A stretch of 64,000 bases of DNA from Aquatica leii (taxonomy: Eukaryota > Arthropoda > Insecta > Coleoptera > Lampyridae). The stretch lies in NCBI GenBank assembly GCA_035610365.1, contig CM069439.1:17993533-18057532 (forward strand). The letters run 5' to 3'. Within the stretch, counting starts at the first letter, position 1. Each line of letters starts with the position of its first letter. Made by a program: the position numbers and the translations under genes. The notes beneath the pieces are model-generated. The model made no database searches. It was given only the letters and a program-made list of their open reading frames with translations, and was not told where the DNA came from. Below are positions 34,930 to 46,789 of the stretch, piece by piece.

Positions 34930-35629
34930 ACGTGGCCAGGGTTGCACTTCTTTCTTAAATACGTGGCACTTCTTTGGGCTCAGTTTAAGATTTGCCCCAC
35001 GTAGTCGCAGCAACACTTCTTTCAAGACCTTCCAACCACGATCACGTCGTCTAGGTAAACCAAGCACGTCTTTCAAGACAGTCCGCGCAAGATGGTCTCT
35101 ATAAAACGCTCGAACGTTGCAGGAGTGTTACACAAGCCGAAGGGTATTACAGTGAGCTGCCACAAATTAGTTCCGATCGTAAAAGCTGTTTTTTCACGAT
35201 CCTTGGGTTCTAATTCTACCTGGAAGTAACCATCCTTTAAGTCTAACGTGGAAAACCAATGGGATCCTGACAGTGTGTTTAACGTATCGTCAATTCTGGG
35301 TAAAGGGTAGCTGTCCTCGTTGATCCATCTTTCATTTTTACGAGTACTACTGGGGATGCCCATGGGCTACTTGAAGGTACAGTCACGCTTTTTTGCTCCA
35401 TATCCGTAATTATTTGTTCGGGTTCTTCTCTTTTTGCCAGAGGAAGTCTGCGTGGATGTTGTCGTATTGGCCGAGTATCTCCGGTATTAATTTTATGCTT
35501 CACCATGTTAGTTCTTCCTTTTGAACCACTTTCCAGCGCGAACACATCTTGATACTGCCGGGTCAACACTTTAATTTTTGCCAGCTGGTCTTGGCTAAGG
35601 TTCTGGCATTTGGAGGTGAGAATGTCCAA
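34930..35629 (-). pseudogene. gypsy B reverse transcriptase
   Basis: Frame 35629-35279 carries the linker VLTRQYQDVFALESGSKGRT, RQHPRRLPLAKREEPEQII and SSPWASPVVLVKMKDGSTRT. Frame 35363-35073 carries EDSYPLPRIDDTLNTLSGSH, WFSTLDLKDGYFQVELEPKD, FGLCNTPATFERFIETIL. After a stop comes CLVYLDDVIVVG (about 35035-35070), with the catalytic YLDD box intact. A segment between DGSTRT and EDSY is shorter than in A, and the GYFQV strand is complete. Frameshifts near 35300 and after 35073 disable it. Confidence 0.9.
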
Positions 35630-35639
35630 TAGATGTTGT

Positions 35640-36240
35640 GGGCACTTTTTGGCGACGTATCTTCATGCGTGCATTTGATTACCACGGTCTTCTTTTTCTA
35701 CTGGCATCGTGTTTTTGACTCGTACTTAAAGTTCTGCCAACGAGTAGTCCCTTTTCACCTAAGTCACCCTCCATTGGTTCAATCGCGCGTTTGTAGCCTT
35801 CCCGGAGATTTCCGTCTAGGCGTGCCATCACCACACTTTTAGTCCTCGCAAGCAGAGTCACGTCTTCACTCAATAAGACTCGCACGGCTGCCTTCTCTGA
35901 CGAATGAAAAGGAATTTCTTCATTGTCGATCTTTAGGACATCGTTCTTCATATCCAAATGGAACCCATACTTCTTTATCACGTCCATTCTCATGATAACT
36001 TCTTCTGTGATGTAGTATTTCATTTCACAAACCAATAGTTACTTTGACTTGTCCGTGGGTAGGTATTTCTTCGCCCGTCGCCGTTTGAAGTCGTACTGTT
36101 ACTGGTGATGTCTTCTCGTTTTCAGTAACATGTTACAGCGAATGATGGTTTTCGTCGCTCCCGTGTCAACCAGTAACTGAACACTTCTTTCATTGATGTT
36201 GCCATCGAGATAAATGCTATGCAATTGCTCCCTAGGCGAT
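35640..36240 (-). pseudogene. gypsy B aspartic protease and linker
   Basis: At 36140-36180 the minus strand encodes LLVDTGATKT, the retropepsin active-site loop. After frameshifts the flap-side region (GEEIPTHGQVKV, about 36030-36080) is followed by VIKKYGFHLDMKNDVLKIDN and IPFHSSEKAAVRVLLSEDVT (frame 36035-35679). It parallels 6296-7015 in gypsy A. Confidence 0.85.
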
Positions 36241-36261
36241 GCATGGTAATCTCATGGTTCG

Positions 36262-37310
36262 TTGAAGTCGACTTTCGCCCTATTCGGTCGACCCGTTCTA
36301 GTTTTCCAGACGTTCTTCTGGTTTTCTTTTGGGTTTAGTACGTCGTCGTACGTGGCCCATTTCCCCGCAGTTCCAGCACGTCAGTTCTTTTCCTCGTCGT
36401 CATCCAACGTCTTTGGTCGAGCTAACCGGAGAGTTTGCTGCGTTTCGATGTCTCAAAGGCCGTCTACAAAAGTTTGAATAACAAACTGCTTTAAGAAGGT
36501 ATCTGGTGCTGTAGGATACGTAAGCCGTGTTAGTCTGGCGATGTCAGCTTCAAACTCTTGAAGACTTTCGGCAGCTTTTTGAACCCGACTTTTAATTTGA
36601 ACTTGGTACACTTGTTGAAGATGAGCATCTCCATATCTCATTTCTAAACGTGAAATTAAGAGTTCTTAATTTTCTTGCACGTGACCAGGAACAGTTTGCA
36701 AAATTCCAAGAGCTTCTCCACGTAAGGACACTATTAAAGACGTCGCTTTCTGCTTGTCGACCATGGAACTTTACCATCAAAATTTGGAGGTACTACTTTC
36801 AACGTGTAAGTGGTTTCTTTCTTATGGTCCATTATTAAATCTTCACTCGTGATGCTGTTTTCGCCGTGAAAATCCATTCGATTTATTCTTTCTTCAAGCA
36901 GTTTCATTCTTTCTCTTAATTTTTGCTCTAGTTTGTCTTCTATAGTTCTTGAATTTTCTTCTAACTTCTATTCTAATTTGTCTTCTAGTTCTTCTATTTT
37001 GTTTTCTACAGTTACTCTTAAATTTAAAATACCGCTTTGAATTTCTTCTTAAACAGTTTTAATCTGGTTTTCCACACTAATTTGTATTTGTTTTTCTATA
37101 GTTTTTATTTGATATCCAATACTAGCATGTATTTCTTCCATTTTCTCAGAACTTTCGAACAGTTTTTCTTCCATTTTCTGAGAATTATTGTAAAACATTT
37201 TTTTAATTTTTCTAGTGTTTTCTTCTATTTTCTGAGAATTTTTGACAATTTTCTTTTTCCATTTTTCAAGAATTTTCTTCTATGTTTTTATTCATCGAAT
37301 TTCAAATATT
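36262..37310 (-). pseudogene. gypsy B gag-like gene
   Basis: The N-terminal part (37300-36840) is Glu/Lys-rich coiled-coil sequence, starting MNKNIEENS and then broken by a stop. The central part includes LQEFEADIARLTRLTYPTAP (36641-36453). The nucleocapsid part near 36390-36310 reads TCWNCGEMGHVRRRTKPKRK, with three of the four zinc ligands of a CCHC knuckle. Compared with gypsy A, about 100 bp near 36400 (the A segment with AEVPEQTLESI) are missing. Confidence 0.85.
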
Positions 37311-37319
37311 TTTGATTTA

Positions 37320-37981
37320 ACTGATTGCAAACGTGTCACCAGCATAAATTACGTATAACAACAATAAAAAGTGTAAATACACTACGTTAAGGAATTGAAA
37401 CAGACTAACTTTACACGGTATAAACAAACACGCAAAGCGCGAACTAAAGTTTTGTTTTTTTATGCAATCAATGTTTTTATTACGGGAGCGATATTAAATT
37501 ACTTAATGGTATTTATACTAAAAATTGGGAACATCACACCTGTTTACCACTGTAACGATTATTAAAACTACTAATTTATTTATGTACACCTTTATAACTA
37601 ACCGAACTAATTAAATCTAAGAATTTTTAAAACAAATACGCTAATTTTATACAGTACACTCACCGAAAGATAAAGTCCGCAGATAACTTCTATTTATTTA
37701 AACACTAAAGCTTGTTTACATCAAAGTCACGTACAATGTTATACTCCGTTATTTATCTTGAACACACGCGTTAATCACTTTTTTATTGAAACTTGAATAA
37801 TCTTCTTAACACTGCCGTCTTCGAATTGTTGGAATAACTGACCTATGATTTGTTTGTGTCGGATTTATACATTTTGAGCCAAACGTTAGAGAGTTTTCTA
37901 TATCTTTCGGTGAACGTTCTAGAAAAGTACAAAAACCTCGCAAAAGTTCTCACACTGGAGAATAATTTCTCGAACGTTTCA
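37320..37981 (-). repeat. 5' LTR and/or leader of gypsy B
   Basis: It is collinear with 8240-8865 of gypsy A. The minus strand starts TGAAACGTTCGAGAAATTAT at 37981. Near the inner edge TGGTGACACGTTTGC (about 37331-37345) could be a primer-binding site, which would make the LTR about 640 bp. Confidence 0.6.
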
Positions 37982-38440
37982 ATATAGTGCATTAGATTCT
38001 TCAGATAGTTTTTTCTATAAATATAGAACTTCAAACCACTGATACAACTATTTAGAAAAGCAATCCTTTCAAAAAACAACAAAAAGTGTACCTAACAAAA
38101 ATACGAGTTTGCTTGGATATTTTGTAAATAAAAAAATTTTTATTAAATAAAAAATAATTATGCAAAAAAACAAATAATCAAATGTTTGCTGGAAAATTGT
38201 ATCATTTGATAATTTTTACGTGCATATGTCGTTAAAAGCAGTAAAAATCAACACTAATACCTTCAATACATTCAAATTTTTAGTTAAATTTTGAGTTAAA
38301 TTTATTTGTTGTTACAAAAAACCAAGTTAATAATGCGTGTGGTTACCACGAATATGTATAAAGGCTTGACATGTTGCTAGTATAGGTTCAGCCAATTATC
38401 CAGCAATCCTTGTGAAATTGTATTTTATTTATCTTTTAGA
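37982..38440. other. AT-rich stretch without recognisable gene
   Basis: No frames or repeats of note were seen. Confidence 0.5.
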
Positions 38441-38444
38441 GAAA

Positions 38445-38642
38445 TTTGAAGGGGAACTTACTGGCCATTTTACTTTATCGATTCCCATTTTATCAATCCA
38501 GCTGTCCACAATCTGTACTCGATGTAAACGAGCATTATCATTCATAAAAATGAATTGTTCTTTTACTACTGCTACGCACGGAAGAACAATAGCTCGCAGA
38601 ATCTCGTCTAAATAGCGTTGGGCAGTTACAGAGACATTCTGA
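38445..38642 (-). pseudogene. Tc1-type transposase fragment
   Basis: The minus strand encodes about 65 residues: VTAQRYLDEILRAIVLP, then FIFMNDNARLHRVQIVDSW and IDKMGIDKVKWPVSSPSNF. This matches the second-Asp region of Tc1 transposases (the usual pattern is F-Q-D-N-A-x-x-H, then a W-P-x-x-S-P motif). The first Asp region and the Glu region are not found next to it, so only a middle fragment survives. The opposite-strand frame at 38412-38615 is a shadow. Confidence 0.85.
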
Positions 38643-38645
38643 ATA

Positions 38646-40637
38646 AAATAAAAATTTTTGTGGTTTCTAATTTTTAAAGTAAATAATGTATGACCTCGTC
38701 GTGGATTTAACTTTTAATTGAACGATTTTTTAATTACAGTTACAATAATACTGTTGAAGTTTTTTAAGAATATTGCAAATGAAAGTAATTATAGGTGTTG
38801 TTTTATTATTACTTTTATAAAACACATAATCATACATTTTAAAACTTAACAAAAAGTTTTTGTTTTAACTAAAAAAACCAAATAAAATTCGTACGTTTTT
38901 TTTTAATTATGTAATATAACTGAGTAACATTAAAAATAAATGTGAAACGATGAAACGTTTATTACACGTAAAATACCACTATACAGATCTGAAATTGGTT
39001 CTTTAACATTTTTCATTTTAGGACGCAGTTTATTTCGTAAATGGCATAGAATAAACTATGTTTTCAAAGTAGAAGATGTATATAAATTTTTTACTTACTA
39101 TTTCCATCAACATAAATTGGCGTCCAGGCGAGTTGAGCATTGCTGAAATAGCCTCGGCTTAGCCATGCCAGCCATATCCAAATAAATAAGTGCAGGGAAG
39201 GCATCGGTCAATTATACACAACCGCCTATACTTGCTGGGTTATTTATGGCATTTTGCAAACATCTTAGGTCTTCTTCTTTGTCATATGTTATAGAACCGG
39301 CGAATCATAAAATGCCACAAAATAATTGTTTATTCATTAAATTTTTTTAAATAAAAACCATCGTGATCCAACTGTTCATCGCCATTTTCTGCACAAGCGA
39401 AACCTGAAAAACAAAATAAAGGTTTTAAAATTAATTTAAAAAAAAATTCGAAATATGTAAATTTATGTACTGGTAAATAGGTTAAAGTTAGTTCAAGATA
39501 ATGGTATGTACAAAATCTCATTTATTTCTTTTATGTTAAAAATAAATCTAAAATAAGCATTATCCATTCTGTGCACGTTTTCCTAATTTGTTGACGCTAC
39601 AAGAACGGTACAACATGTCGCAGTAATTTGAGAAGAAACAAAAGAATTGCAACAAAATTTAGATGAGCTTAAAATTTTTGTGATATATAGATGTTAGAAA
39701 AACAGTATTTTATCTGTTTTTTAATATAGTTTATTTTATCGATTTTTGTGATTATTTAACACATTGTTTACCTCACATATAATTGTTAAAATCTAGTGTT
39801 TTGTTAAAGTTAATAATAAATAATAAAGATAATATTTTTGGGTTGAGTTTATAATTATTTGAAACAAAGACGTGATATTTTGTATCATAGAAGTGGCATA
39901 TCCGTGTTGCGAAAATGACTGCATATTCCAATGTATACTTTTATTCTTTAATTTCATTACAACATTGCATGTATTATTTACGTCACCAAACTCATTGATA
40001 TTTTATAATTATTATACACTAGTTTACAAAAGTTTTTTTGCTGGGGTTTGAATATTAATATATGATATTGATTTAGATTTTTTTCTGTCACATCCACATA
40101 TAGACAATTTAACAAACAAAAAAGTATTAATTTTTACAAACCTATACAGAGTGTATCTCATTAACCAGTTGTTATTTTAGAAAGTGAAATTATAGCATAA
40201 ATACAAGCAAAAATTCACACATATCGCAAATCTTGCAATTGTGAATCGTTGAAAACAAACATAGTATTACCTACGTAATATAATGAACAAGGTTTATTAC
40301 AATTTTCAAAAATAAGAATGCATACATAAATAATAAAAAAATAAAAAAACACAAATAACTAGTATCTAAGGTACATATTAAACGAGAATATGGTCGTATG
40401 ATAATTTGTATTTAACATTTGTCCATGAAATGCCTGACAATTGTTTCCCATAACCTCTTCATCGCTGGAAGATGATGAATCAGCAACGCCAATGACAATG
40501 AATAACAAATTATGAGCAAGACCGTTCATTATCAAGAATTGCTGCGCGCTGATAAAACATATCTTCCAGTGACATATCTAAAGAGAAACCCGATCGCGTT
40601 ATCTTAAATCCATGCACAAAGGCCGGCGTCACTAATT
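38646..40637. other. AT-rich stretch with unassigned low-stop patches
   Basis: Around 39110-39420 and 40380-40630 the base composition is less A/T-rich. Short frames on the minus strand there (for example ACAENGDEQLDHDGF at about 39400 and ADSSSSSDEEVMGNN at about 40470) look like protein, but I cannot assign them. The repeat at 40260-40313 pairs with 26132-26184. Confidence 0.4.
40260..40313 (-). repeat. 50-bp dispersed repeat, copy 2
   Basis: It is the inverted copy of 26132-26184. Confidence 0.7.
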
Positions 40638-42945
40638 TTTTCGATAAATTAATTATAATTTATTTATCGAACGATAATAATTATAATAATTATTATAATA
40701 AGAAATATAAGGACATGAATTTAATTTAAATGGGAAAAAGAACTATTTTTGCTATAAACAGATATTCATCGTTACTTGGTGCTTGCTTTCCTTTTATACC
40801 TTGAGGTACAGCTCTCTCGTTTCAAAAACCAGCAGTACTCCGCCAACATGCTTGCATTCCACTTCCCTGAAAATCTCTTCTCCAGCTTAGCGATGTCTTG
40901 ATGGAACCGTTCTCCGTGTTCATCCGAGACTGCTCCTAAATTTTCAAGGAAAAAAATCAGATGCGAGTGAAAGAAGTGAACTTTAAGAGACATGTTACAT
41001 CCTATGTCCCTGTACGCTAAAAGCAGTTCCTCGACGTGAGCTACATACTCTTCACTTTTGTGGTTACCCAGGAAGTTCTTACAAACGTTTTGAAATGCAA
41101 GCCAAACTCGTTTTTCTTTTCGATTTAGGTGTTCAATAAACGTCGAATCTTGGAAGACTTGTCTAATCTGGGGACCAACAAAAACGCTTCGCTAAGACGA
41201 GGAAATTTAGTTTTCAAAAATTGAAATGCGTTACCTGTCTTGTCCACTGCTTTCACAAACTGCTTGATCAATCCAAGTTTGATGTGTAAAGGTAGTAAGT
41301 AAATATTTTCTTTCGGAACCAAAGGATTGTGGGCGACATTTTTCTGACCAGGAATAAGATTTTCTCGCAGAGGCCAGTCCCGTACGATGTAATGTTTATC
41401 TCGGGCTCGGCTATCCTATTCACAAAGGAAGCAGCAATATTTTGTGAATCCTGATTGCAGGCCGGTGAGTAGAGCAACAACTTTTAAGTCAGCGCAAAGT
41501 TTCCACTTATAATCATGATAACTAATTTTATCAAGGATTCTGATGGGAACTGATGGGAAGTAATTCCCATTTGCCAACAGGACAACTTTAAAGCTTAGTT
41601 TTGATGAGTCTATAAACAGTCTCCATTTGTCTGGGTCACATAGCATCTGTAACTCTGTCATCAATAAATTTGCATCAGGGCAGAACACTAAACCTTTATC
41701 TTCTGAGAAAAGACATTTCAGGGTTGCTTGTCTGTTGAAGTCGCGATCTTAGGAGCTGAGATTTAGTCTTGGGTAACTGCAAATTCCTGACAAGATCATT
41801 TAATTCCTATTGAGTGAGGAGGTGAGGTTGCCGAGAAACTAAATCTGCGGAATACTCTTCATCATCATTGAACGTATCATTCGAATCCCCAGGTTGTGGC
41901 TCAGAGTCTTTTAAATTAATTTTCGGCTCTAGAGTATAAGTGTTTGGAGGCTCTGGGATTGGCAAAGTATCGTTATGAGGAACAAGTCTTAGAGCTGACG
42001 GAATATTGGGATACTGAATTGTATGCTTACTTTTGCTTGAAAACCCGACGGTGGAAGTCATACAAAAGTAACAATCTCTAAGATGACAGCGAGGTTCACG
42101 TTAAACCATGGGCACAGCAAATAGCATTGATTTACGGGTACCTTTGAGCCATTTGGTCAAACTACTGTAACAAGTCGTACAGCAAACTGATGGAGCCCAA
42201 GTCTTGTCCTGCTCGCAAACTTGACAATCAAAGTACAATTTATAAGCTGTTTTAACAATCGGAGAAAGGGGTTTTCGTTGCGCTTTTAAAGTTAATTCCA
42301 CGCAGACATAGCAGAAGCTATTGGGATGATTTTTACACTCGCGTGGCATAATTAAACAGTAATTCAACGCCCGACATTAACCACAAATCACACTTAGTCA
42401 CTTGAAAAAATCCGGAGTAAAAGTAGTTTTACTGTTTTACACAAATGAACAAAAATGAACACATCCAGCACGTTTAAAATGTCGACAAGTTAACTTTGCA
42501 ACAGCTATAGATGTACTGATCGAAGCAGTTAAGCAAACAACGTAATATACTATAATGAGAAGAGTAATGCAAGTTCAAGCCTGTCGAAAATTCCTGTTCA
42601 AACCTGCATGTGGTATTGAGATCGCCAGCGTCGTGCAGTGAATCTTCCTGTTTATTGATATTTTTTTACTGTTCTTATATATTTGTATTTTATTGTTGTT
42701 TCTATATACATTTTATAGCAAAACTTTTGCCATATACTTTGGTATAAATTTTATTACCTGCTTTGGGATGGTTAACGGCTATAAGTTAAAATTCTAAAAA
42801 AAATGCAAAAAATAAAATAAGAATGGGGTCCGCCCAAAATAGGTGGGTGATGGGTAAAAACGGAGTTCATTTTTGGATTCAGGAGGTCAGTTTACATATG
42901 AATCGTCAAGAATGGTATCAGGGCCGATTTTCATGTAGACCAGTG
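40638..42945 (-). mobile_element. CACTGG-ended DNA transposon, copy 2 (inverted, 3'-truncated)
   Basis: The minus-strand start CACTGGTCTACATGAAAATC lies at 42945 and matches copy 1 from its first base. Similarity to copy 1 stops at about 40638, corresponding to 12722 in copy 1, so the last 150 bp including the right TIR are lost. The insertion lies in foldback repeat copy 2: the flank ACCGATAAT matches 25206-25214 of the uninterrupted copy, which fixes the terminus at CACTGG. Confidence 0.88.
40772..42349 (-). pseudogene. Putative transposase of the CACTGG transposon, copy 2
   Basis: The start MPREC is at 42349. The first part is better kept than in copy 1 (CKNHPNSFCYVCVELTLKAQ, FDCQVCEQDKTWAPSVCCTT, CYSSLTKWLKGTRKS). 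A Trp codon has become stop after AVPMV (near 42102), another stop follows LLTQ (about 41807), about 46 bp are missing near 41730, and about 42 bp are lost before RILDKISYHDYKWKLCADLK (near 41545). FIDSSKLSFKVVLLANGN, KYCCFLCE and SDEHGERFHQDIAKLEKRFS are retained. The last frame ends KRKASTK at 40772. The two copies carry different defects, so they were inactivated independently. Confidence 0.75.
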
Positions 42946-43668
42946 ATTATCGGTTGAATAGAACATGTGTGTTTCGGTCTAGTTGCTTTTGCTGACCACC
43001 GCGGTTTTTTGCGGCTAAGGGTAGCTTTGTCGATGTTGTAATATTACACCAGCATCGAAACCGCCACAATTTTTGTAATGATTAGCTTAATAATTTAAAA
43101 TAACTAATAAACTATTAACCTAAAACGGTGCAAAATAGAAGAAAGTTGCACATAAACATTTTTATAGAGGACAAAATTTACTATAAAAAAGTCGGCGGAA
43201 CGGTATAATTACGTTCAATAGTTTCAACGATTCAAGTGTGCAAAGTTTCATGAAAATTACATTAAAATTCTGTAACTCTTAAACTATTAGATGTAATTAT
43301 ACACACCCGCGGATTTTTTTGTAATAAATTTTGTGCTCAATAAATTGTTTATGTGCAATTTTCATCTATATTGTACCGTTTTGGCAGCGTACAAGACGTA
43401 AGCTTGCGCGGATCTAATTCTGCAATTACTATAATCATTTTTTATCACTGCTGAGTGAAATTTAGACTTATTATATTTTAAAACATAAAACAAATCATAA
43501 GGAATACCTTGTTTAATAATAAGAAACACTGCATCCGAAAAATACAAAAAAAATGAAGTGAAATTGGGCATCACCGCAAGTTCCACATTTGTTTCATCTG
43601 AGCGTTTCATCGTTTCGTTACACGAGCCTTCGAATCAAGCTCCTTATAAGTGTATTCAACACTAAAAA
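42946..43668 (-). repeat. Foldback repeat, copy 2, cut by the CACTGG transposon
   Basis: It is homologous to 24473-25214 in opposite orientation. Arms at 43122-43245 and 43262-43382 are inverted copies of each other. It ends at 42946-42950 (ATTAT), next to the transposon; the expected rest of the repeat is not found beyond 40637. Confidence 0.85.
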
Positions 43669-43704
43669 AGTCGAAATAAAAATTCCATTAAAACATTTAA
43701 AAAA

Positions 43705-43815
43705 ATTAAAAAGATAACGTACCTACAGATGTTTAAATGTTGGTAACGTTATGTAGGTCAGTCATCATACTTCAATAAATAAAAAATACTGCAAAAATAA
43801 AAATAAATACACAAA
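43705..43815 (-). repeat. MITE fragment M4
   Basis: About 100 bp with ACAGATGTTTAAATG and TTATGTAGGTCA match the middle of MITE M1 (about 31350-31440) in inverted orientation. Both ends are missing. Confidence 0.7.
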
Positions 43816-44139
43816 AGAAGTATTTCAGTAATCTTTCAGTGTGGTACTAAATGAATACGCTAAAATAAGCAAAATACTTTAACATATTGACTCCTGAGCT
43901 GATTTTTACAGTTCGGTGTTTGGCGCCACAGTATTAATTAAAATGTACTGTGCAAACTGAGCATATAACTTTGAAATTTTTGTTTTTAAGATTTCATTGA
44001 GGTTTTGGTGTGTGTGCCGAAAACATACACGTGGCGCATAAGGTGCATATTACAGTTCAGTGCCACATATATTAACCGGAATATACAGTTTCAACTTCTT
44101 ATCAGATTAGATAATTTCATTTATTTTGGCATTTGATAT

Positions 44140-45055
44140 TTCTTACTGTGAAGGTGTGTAGTGATATTCAAAAATGTAATCATACCAAAAAAAAAACAAA
44201 CAAGACTTAAATTATTTATGGACGAGAAGTTAGACATGCGTGATGGCGATCTATTTCAGAACGATTCTGATGGTGATCCGGATTACGTAAAAGCTGATTC
44301 CGCTCTTGATAGTGGAAGACATTCTCATAGAAATATTTGCAAAGTATGTGGTGGTTAGTAAAAAAATTATTGTTCATTACTTTCTCAAACAAACGGTATT
44401 GTAGAAAGCACTGTTCCGCCAGTACAACAATTAGAAAGTGAAAGTGAAGAATCTAATGAACTGGAAACTCTTTATGATGAAATTATTTCAGATTGGGTAA
44501 TAGTTATAACTTTATTTTTTAAAAACAAATTGGCCTTACTCAAACCGTGATTGCATTGAAAAATGAAAACGAATGAACCTATAATAAATTGTTCGTTGGT
44601 GAAATCTCTTTTTTGGGAATATTGATCTGGATTGGAGTAGATAAGAAGTCCAAGCTTTCAAATCACTGGTGTAAGTCCGATTTGTATTGGTCAAAGGCAT
44701 CAAAGTTTATGTAACGTAAAATTAAACAATGGTTTATTTCCGCGGACGATTAAAGTTTTGTCAATACGTGAAAGGCAAACGTCATAAATCGGAAGTTTAG
44801 CTTCTTAAGTTATGTCTATTTGGAGGGCAGGTTTACGATTCTAAAGTTTACTATGGAGCTGACGAAATAGAAGAGATGCCCGTTGCTACAAAGGTAGTTT
44901 TGGAATTAATAGACAAATGTTTAGATAAAGGCGCAACCTTTCATACAAATAATTGGTACACTAGCATAGAATTAGCAAGGGCATTACAAGATTGTAAAAC
45001 TCATTTAGTAGGAACGTTGAGAAAGAATAGAAAAAACATGAAATTTTAACAAAGA
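44140..45055 (+). pseudogene. piggyBac-type transposase 2, strongly decayed
   Basis: Fragments in several frames follow the piggyBac order: an acidic N-terminal part (44221-44330 and 44400-44500), FLGILIWIGVDKKSKLSNHW (about 44616-44680), YGADEIEEMPVATKVVLELI, then ATFHTNNWYTSIELARALQD and THLVGTLRKNRKNMKF (44935-45050). The residue normally Asp in the xDNxYTS motif is Asn here (TNNWYTS), so a catalytic ligand is lost. The C-terminal half with the last Asp is absent. It differs from the copy at 21033-22573 and belongs to another piggyBac family. Confidence 0.8.
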
Positions 45056-45640
45056 AAGTTAAGGGGTTACCCTACTGTAATCGGCGTCTAAAGAGACTGA
45101 TTTTTAGAAATTTATTTTGGAAAAACTACAACTGCAATGATATTAATGTCTTTAAAAAGTTTTTATGTATATCTTAAGGAAAGAATATAACAAATTTTCA
45201 TCAAAAAATATAAAAACATTTACACCTTATTCTTCCTCGCGTCAGCTGATGTTTATCGTGCGCGACCGATCGGTGAACATGATTCCGCAAATATGGTTCG
45301 TCTAAAACAAGACAAAAATATACCCTTAAACTATATGTTATTAGCTATAGCGTGACGGAACGTTTTTTTATTATTCTTCCTAGACTACGAGGAAAAAAAT
45401 CTTAAATTTTTTCAGAATTTTCGTAGCAAAAATGGGTATTAGTATAATTATTATACATTGTACCAGAAAATGCACAGACAAAATTGTCCGTCACGCCTAT
45501 ACTTGTGTTCCTCTTAACATATGTACCAAATTTAGAGTCGATTCAGCAATCACAGACGAAGATATTGTGTACACCGTTTTGACAAACATTGTTTTGAGAA
45601 AACCGCGTTTAAAGTATGAGGATTTGTTTTTCATGTGAAA
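45056..45640. other. Unassigned stretch with one ORF
   Basis: A plus-strand frame of 68 codons (45432-45638; CTDKIVRHAYTCVPLNICTK, ITDEDIVYTVLTNIVLRKPR) has balanced composition but no family I recognise. It abuts the Mutator-like remnant on the other strand and may be its flank. Confidence 0.3.
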
Positions 45641-45649
45641 TTAATCAAT

Positions 45650-46640
45650 TTTTATGTCTTACGGTTAATCCGCCATTCCTGTCTTGTACAATGGACCTTC
45701 TTCCTCATGCAAAACTTCTTCAAGTGCTAATCGCATTGTTTTTCGCTGAAGCTGACCTTCTTTTGAGGCCTCAAATGTTCGATTCTCACCGATTGAAATT
45801 CGCCTATTCTCCATGACTTCCCACATTGTAACGGCACTTGGTCTAATAACCAAATTCACGATGTGCATGATTTGAAGTACGTTCAAGTAGCCTTTATTAA
45901 AATTTCCTGTTGCAATGTAGGATGCGATTTCAACTGTCTTTGCTCCACTAAATACCCACTTTGGAGCAAACGACCATATGAGAGAGTTGAGGCTTTCGTT
46001 GTTATTTTGGGTAAATCCTCCTAAGCAACGCGCTAATAAATTTTTAAATTGTTAGTTAGATTTTCGTATATTGGAGTAATTTCCGATACCACTATTGCTT
46101 TCTGCCAGGTGCACCAGCTGTCTTTACCAGGCGGCCAGTTATCGTGCTGTGGATTCTCATTAGTCGACGATTTATGTAGCAGTGTTGCCTAGATTGCTTG
46201 TTTTATGTCCTCAACCGAATTTTTGTTTCTTCTAATTGCTAATCAATTAAAAAACATTTAGCTCATAAATTAACTTCGCTGTAAGTTTGCTTCTTCCACC
46301 GATTCCTTTGTCTCTCTGTCTTCAATTTACAGAATCGCGATCCCATTCTTTTCTGTACGTGTCTGTGTGTAATTATACCACTTTCGCCATAAGGTTGTTG
46401 TAATTCGACAAAGTTGCACTGTCACCATCGCCTATATATGAAGAATATTTAACGCCGTGCAATTGTTCTGATCTTTTGAACATCTCTACAGCTCCGTCCA
46501 ACTGCATTATTCTGCATGGAATATTTTTCATTCTTCATATGCTTTGGTATCCATTATATGTTGTCAGTACTCGCACTGTTTACAGAAGGAACTTTTTATA
46601 ATGACATTAACAACCTTTTCCGTGTAAAGTCTATCAACAG
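45650..46640 (-). pseudogene. Mutator-like transposase remnant (insect type)
   Basis: Minus-strand segments in order are VVNVIIKSSFCKQCEY (about 46610), EMFKRSEQLHGVKYSSYIGD with GDS (46490-46420), NPQH-like HSTITG, LLARCLGGFTQNNNESLNSL (about 46040-45990), IWSFAPKWVFSGAKTVEIAS and YIATGNFNKGYLNVLQIM. It ends GQLQRKTMRLALEEVLHEEE and GPLYKTGMAD (45665). The pattern HGVxYxxYIGDGDS followed by GGxTQNxNESxN is that of the Mutator-like transposase domain found in many insect repeat proteins. Numerous stops show it is dead. Confidence 0.75.
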
Positions 46641-46789
46641 AACTGTATAAATTGACGTTCACAATGTACCAAGTCTAAATCATTAAGTTTGGGTTGAGTG
46701 TATTCTGTAGCATTAAAGTATTTTTCAGTTAAAAACATTGTTCTTTTGTAACCTCCTAAACATCTGTCCCACTGTAAGAAAATTTTGTT

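Larger units (their letters stand above)
34056..37981 (-). mobile_element. Ty3/gypsy LTR retrotransposon, second copy (gypsy B)
   Basis: This is the same family and orientation as gypsy A. The order on the minus strand is 5' LTR or leader (37981-37320), gag (37300-36262), protease (about 36150), RT (35629-34930), RNase H (34883-34510), then an internal 3' segment and a 3' LTR piece (34194-34056). It is shorter than a complete element because most of the integrase and parts of gag are missing. Unlike A, its RT keeps the YLDD box. Confidence 0.9.
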
